Assembly (NCBI GenBank): GCA_910587865.1
Contig: CAJUNX010000072.1
Span: forward strand, 1 to 8,773
DNA: 8,773 bases
Source of the DNA: an uncultured Roseburia sp.
GTDB taxonomy: Bacteria > Bacillota > Clostridia > Lachnospirales > Lachnospiraceae
Reading direction: 5' to 3'
Position 1 is the stretch's first letter. The number at the start of each line of letters is the position of its first letter. Under the pieces are notes generated by a model that did not search any database, was not told where the DNA came from, and saw only the letters and a list, made by a program, of their open reading frames with translations. Position numbers and translations under genes: made by a program. Of this stretch, positions 6,285 to 8,773 are shown piece after piece.

Positions 6285-7181
6285 TCATGGACGGAGAGGC
6301 GTGGCGGCTGTCTCTGTAACAGGGCAAAACCTGTCCTTTAAGTATTCCAGAAGTCGTTCCGCGATAGGGGTAAATACCTGATATTTTTTCCAGATCAGGT
6401 AAATCTTTGTTTCCAGGATTGGTGACAGTGGGCGGAAAACAAGTCCGCTGCCGGGGCTTGTATCAATGAGATGCTGAAAGGTCAGGAGATATCCGAGCCC
6501 TTCCTTTACAAATAAAGAGCCATTATAGGACAGGCGGAAAGACCCTTCGAGATGCAGCTCGTCCAGTTTATTTCCGCACCATCTGGAGATATCATGGTTC
6601 CAGCCCTGCTCCGAGCAAAAGAGCGGGAGTCCGGCCAGGTCATCGGCACAGACAGTCTGCCTGTCTGCCAGAGGAGAGTCCGCTTTCATGACGACGCCCC
6701 ATAGATCGGCTTCGGGAAAGGTAAGGAAATGATATTTTGCGGTACCTGGTTCTTCGGCCAGGACAGCGAAATCGATTACGCCTTTATCCAGCTTTTCCGT
6801 GACCTGTTCCGTGTCGCCGCTTGTAATATGGTAACGCATATCAGAAAAGGTATTTTTAAATTGTCTGATGGCGGAGGCAAGATGCCTGATCTGGTAAGAT
6901 TCCGCCAGACCGAAGTAAACATCGCCCCCAAGAGTATCGTCCAGGGCAAGAAATTCCGTTGTGATCTTATCGGCCATTTTTACCAGGTCTTCCGCACGTT
7001 TTCGAAGCAAAACACCTTCCTCCGTCAGCTGTATGCTGAAGCTGTGGCGCGTGAACAGTTTTTTACCAAGCTCTTCTTCAAGCACCTTTAACTGTTTGGA
7101 AAGTGTAGGCTGGGTAACGTGGAGCAGCTCTGCCGCACGGGTCATATTTTCCTCCCTTGCCACTGCAAGGAAGTATCTCAT
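6285..7181 (-). CDS. LysR-family transcriptional regulator (start codon uncertain)
   Basis: The protein has the LysR winged HTH at its N-terminus (FLAVAREENMTRAAELLHVTQPTLSKQLKVLEEELGKKLFTR, residues 4-45). A linker helix follows, then an inducer-binding domain with the usual FGLAESYQIRHLA start near residue 90. From the ATG at 7181 it has 298 residues, but LysR proteins normally have about five more residues before MRYFLAV. Those codons are present upstream (reading IELRT), and the position where Met is expected is ATA (7196-7194), not ATG. An excellent GAGGGGG-type ribosome binding site sits five bases before that ATA and about 20 bases before ATG 7181. The gene may use a rare AUA start, use the poorly spaced AUG, or be crippled. 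It is divergent from the small protein/hydrolase set, which it probably regulates. Confidence 0.88.
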   Translation of the reverse strand: MRYFLAVAREENMTRAAELLHVTQPTLSKQLKVLEEELGKKLFTRHSFSIQLTEEGVLLRKRAEDLVKMADKITTEFLALDDTLGGDVYFGLAESYQIRHLASAIRQFKNTFSDMRYHITSGDTEQVTEKLDKGVIDFAVLAEEPGTAKYHFLTFPEADLWGVVMKADSPLADRQTVCADDLAGLPLFCSEQGWNHDISRWCGNKLDELHLEGSFRLSYNGSLFVKEGLGYLLTFQHLIDTSPGSGLVFRPLSPILETKIYLIWKKYQVFTPIAERLLEYLKDRFCPVTETAATPLRP

Positions 7182-7227
7182 GGTTCGCAGTTCTATATTG
7201 TCCCCCCCCTCTCTGTGATATTCCTAA

Positions 7228-7249
7228 AATTCATATCATGATATAAATT
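7228..7249. promoter_or_regulatory. Imperfect 22-bp palindrome at the lysR start site, candidate LysR operator
   Basis: A perfect 12-bp palindrome ATATCATGATAT (7233-7244) extends to 22 bases with one mismatched pair. It covers the predicted lysR transcription start (about 7240), next to the lysR -10 box. LysR regulators bind AT-rich dyads of the T-N11-A type in such divergent regions and commonly repress themselves. The half-site TCATATCAT also appears in the nif operator dyad at 151-159, which may be coincidence. Confidence 0.5.
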
Positions 7250-7275
7250 ATAGCAATTAGCGAAAGAAAAATCAA
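7247..7275 (-). promoter_or_regulatory. Promoter of lysR
   Basis: On the - strand TTGATT (7275-7270) is followed after exactly 17 bases by a perfect TATAAT (7252-7247). The predicted start near 7240 gives a leader of about 45-60 bases. Confidence 0.7.
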
Positions 7276-7280
7276 GAGGA

Positions 7281-7286
7281 TATAAT
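7281..7286 (+). promoter_or_regulatory. -10 box of the divergent + strand transcript
   Basis: A perfect TATAAT lies at 7281-7286. The -35 region (around 7257-7263, TTAGCG/TAGCGA) is weak, consistent with activation by the divergent LysR protein. Transcription would start near 7293, so the ATG at 7291 cannot be used from this promoter, and a leader of roughly 170 bases precedes the small protein. Confidence 0.45.
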
Positions 7287-7292
7287 ATTCAT

Positions 7293-7460
7293 GAAATCCA
7301 AAAGCAGTGCGGAAAAAGACGAATATAAAGCAGCGTTGTGCTGGCACATAAGCAGCTGTATATTTGTTTTTTTCCATAGGGCCGCAAGGCCCGTGAGCGA
7401 GATGAAGCGCAGTGGAATCGAGCTGCACTGCGAACACACGGCAGGAAGGGAGGCGGTCAT
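7293..7460 (+). other. Candidate structured 5' leader of the small protein/hydrolase transcript
   Basis: The stretch contains a perfect hairpin GGGCC-GCAA-GGCCC (7379-7392), whose loop is a GNRA tetraloop. A second hairpin has arms CGCAGTG (7408-7414) and CACTGCG (7426-7432). The ribosome binding site GGGAGG (7448-7453) follows shortly after. A 60-codon frame (7291-7473) crosses it, but it would begin before the predicted transcript start and has no family features, so I treat the region as leader. I do not recognise a known riboswitch class. Upstream of the first hairpin is a T run (TTTGTTTTTTTCC) that could be an unstructured linker. Confidence 0.4.
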
Positions 7461-7469
7461 ACGGATGAT

Positions 7470-7670
7470 TTGATTCAGAATCTAAAGGATGCAGGCTGTG
7501 GTGCTCAGACCATTGAGCAGATATGCAGGCTGTATGGTAACGGTCAGGTTCAGGATGCCGTCAAAACACTGCGGAAGCACCGTTGCAGCCTGATGGACAG
7601 TCTGCATGAAAGTCAGAGAAGGGTTGATTGTCTTGATTTTTTAGTATGGCGGATGGAAAAGGAAAAGTAA
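7470..7670 (+). CDS. Small conserved protein of unknown function, helical (non-canonical start)
   Basis: From TTG 7470 this reads 66 residues: IQNLKDAGC, TIEQICRLYGNGQ and KHRCSLMDSLHESQ followed by RRVDCLDFLVWRMEKEK. The pattern of two short helices and a longer amphipathic helix resembles small stand-alone proteins I recall from Clostridia, and loosely the C-terminal helix of MerR regulators. No function is known to me. The TTG lies 16 bases after GGGAGG, which is too far. Three codons upstream in the same frame, ACG (7461-7463) sits at the ideal seven-base distance, and reading it as Met would give MDDLIQNLKDAG, a natural N-terminus. The gene therefore starts at ACG, uses TTG poorly, or has lost its ATG by a T-to-C change. 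The hydrolase start follows 11 bases after the stop. Confidence 0.6.
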   Translation: MIQNLKDAGCGAQTIEQICRLYGNGQVQDAVKTLRKHRCSLMDSLHESQRRVDCLDFLVWRMEKEK

Positions 7671-7681
7671 TCATTAAAAAT

Positions 7682-8431
7682 ATGGAAAAGAAAGAGAGGT
7701 ATTACATAGTGGAACATATTGCAAAACCGGAATTAACAAAGGAATGGGATAAGACGTTCCCGAAAAGTGAACAGGTGAGCCATCGCAAGGTAACATTCCC
7801 GAACCGTTACGGAATTACACTGGCGGCAGATCTTTATGAGCCGAAAGGGGTGGAAGGGAAGCTGGCTGCGATTGCGGTATGCGGGCCGTTTGGCGCGGTA
7901 AAGGAGCAGGCAGCCGGACTGTATGCGCAGACAATGGCGGAGCGCGGTTTCCTCACGATTGCCTTTGACCCGTCCTTTACCGGCGAAAGCGGCGGCACAC
8001 CCCGTTACATGGCTTCGCCGGATATTAACACGGAGGATTTTCAGGCAGCGGTTGATTTTCTTTCCGTACAGGAGTATGTTGACCCTGAGCGTATCGGTAT
8101 TATCGGAATCTGCGGCTGGGGCGGTCTGGCGATCAATGCGGCGGCGCTGGATACCCGCATTAAGGCGACGGCTGCGTCCACCATGTATGATATCTTAACG
8201 TACGGCAATGAGATCCGCAGCGCAGTCCTTATCATGCACGGGGAGAAGGCACATTCCTGCTATTTCAGCCGCGATGCTTATGACGCAATGGTGAAGGATA
8301 ACCCTTATACAGATAACAAGGAGCTGCTGATCATTCCGGATGCAGTCCATACAGATCTGTATGACGGCGGCGGAAAGGATGCGATTCCGTTTGATAAGCT
8401 GGAGCAGTTTTTTTCGGAAAATATGAGATGA
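7682..8431 (+). CDS. Alpha/beta hydrolase with Cys nucleophile, apparently lacking its cap segment
   Basis: The 249-residue protein is an alpha/beta-hydrolase of the YcjY/dienelactone-hydrolase-like group; its substrate is unknown. It has VCGPFGAVKEQAAGLYAQTMAERGF, FDPSFTGESGG and the nucleophile elbow GICGWGG (residues 142-148), with Cys144 in the usual Ser position. It also has HGEKAHSCYF (187-196) and IIPDAVHTDLYDGG with His223 of the triad. Relatives as I remember them are about 310-340 residues and carry a cap of roughly 80-100 residues after STMYD. Here STMYD (166-170) runs directly into ILTYGNEIRSA, which normally follows the cap, so an in-frame deletion at about 8191 is likely. Start choice is uncertain: ATG 7682 has only a distant purine run, while GTG 7709 has AGAGAGG nine bases upstream. 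ATG 7646 would overlap the preceding gene. Confidence 0.85.
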   Translation: MEKKERYYIVEHIAKPELTKEWDKTFPKSEQVSHRKVTFPNRYGITLAADLYEPKGVEGKLAAIAVCGPFGAVKEQAAGLYAQTMAERGFLTIAFDPSFTGESGGTPRYMASPDINTEDFQAAVDFLSVQEYVDPERIGIIGICGWGGLAINAAALDTRIKATAASTMYDILTYGNEIRSAVLIMHGEKAHSCYFSRDAYDAMVKDNPYTDNKELLIIPDAVHTDLYDGGGKDAIPFDKLEQFFSENMR

Positions 8432-8452
8432 CATTTCTAATTTTAAAATACA

Positions 8453-8458
8453 GGGAGG
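8453..8458 (+). promoter_or_regulatory. Ribosome binding site of the truncated dehydrogenase gene
   Basis: GGGAGG lies six bases before ATG 8465. It is an intact, strong initiation site even though the gene behind it is broken. Confidence 0.6.
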
Positions 8459-8464
8459 AAGACG

Positions 8465-8749
8465 ATGTTAGGAAATTTTATGTATTGTAACCCGACGAAG
8501 CTTTATTTTGGCGAGGATTCCCTTGCCGGACTGAATGAAGAACTGCCTAAGTATGGACAGAATGTACAGCTTGTGTATGGCGGCGGGTCGATCAAAAAGA
8601 ATGGTATCTATGATAAAGTCATGGAGATTTTGAAAGCAAATGGAAAAAATGTGTTTGAAGATGCTGGCGTCATGCCAAATCCGACCGTACAGAAACTGCA
8701 GGAAGGATGTATGATTGCCATCTACAATACAGAAAACAGGCTGTCCTGA
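8465..8749 (+). pseudogene. Iron-containing alcohol dehydrogenase, truncated after about 85 codons
   Basis: The N-terminus is a clear group III iron-containing alcohol dehydrogenase (BdhA/YqhD-like NAD(P)H-dependent butanol dehydrogenase): NPTKLYFGEDSLAGLNEELPKYG, then the nucleotide-binding VYGGGSIKKNGIYDKV and GVMPNPTVQKLQEG. After Ala85 (codon ending at 8719) the sequence departs from the family. It reads IYNTENRLS and stops at 8747-8749, where homologues continue with a VGGGSVxD nucleotide-binding segment. Full-length proteins are about 385-400 residues. The metal ligands (an Asp and three His in the second half) are absent, so the product cannot be an active enzyme. No single frameshift restores the family sequence in the remaining 54 bases, so a deletion, insertion or assembly join near 8720 is more likely. 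It starts 33 bases after the hydrolase, in the same apparent operon. Confidence 0.85.
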
Positions 8750-8773
8750 GCGTTGCGCTTCCTGATAAATAAC

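Noticed and set aside
7291..7473. 60-codon open frame upstream of the small protein
   Set aside because: Its ATG lies at or before the predicted transcription start, the peptide has no recognisable features, and it spans RNA hairpins.

Overview
The window looks like chromosomal DNA of an anaerobic, gut-type Firmicute, most likely a Lachnospiraceae-like Clostridium relative. This is inferred from strong AGGAGG-type ribosome binding sites, a moderately GC-rich coding style with AT-rich promoters, a compact NifS/NifU/Rrf2 iron-sulfur operon, a cytoplasmic family 3 glycosidase beside an AraC regulator, and a LysR / small protein / hydrolase / iron-type alcohol dehydrogenase neighbourhood. No tRNA, rRNA, CRISPR array or recognisable transposase was seen.

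Left region (1-2661, + strand): an iron-sulfur assembly operon of nifS (cysteine desulfurase), nifU (IscU-type scaffold) and an Rrf2/IscR-like regulator that keeps three cysteines able to bind a cluster. A TTGACA/TAGTAT promoter lies just upstream of a perfect 11+2+11 inverted repeat, which suggests feedback by the operon's own Rrf2 protein. After the regulator come three tandem copies of a 40-bp unit, then a strong bidirectional terminator shared with the convergent glycosidase gene.

Middle region (2662-6284): a GH3 beta-glucosidase-like gene on the - strand and a divergent AraC-family regulator on the + strand. The shared upstream region holds an extended -10 promoter flanked by two TTGTGATA direct repeats (candidate operator). 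It also holds an exact 40-bp direct repeat with 103-bp periodicity in the araC leader. The 6079-6284 interval between araC and lysR stop codons shows no gene and no convincing terminator.

Right region (6285-8773): a LysR regulator on the - strand, divergent from a + strand set of a small conserved protein, an alpha/beta hydrolase with a Cys nucleophile, and the first quarter of an iron-containing alcohol dehydrogenase. This block looks damaged. lysR has ATA and the small protein has ACG where a well-spaced start codon would be expected. The hydrolase appears to lack its central cap segment through an in-frame deletion. The dehydrogenase leaves its family sequence at about codon 85 and stops at codon 94. 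The most economical reading is a decaying redox/detoxification operon. Alternatives are unusual translational starts, or sequence errors near the end of an assembly. I do not see a convincing new defence or mobile system.
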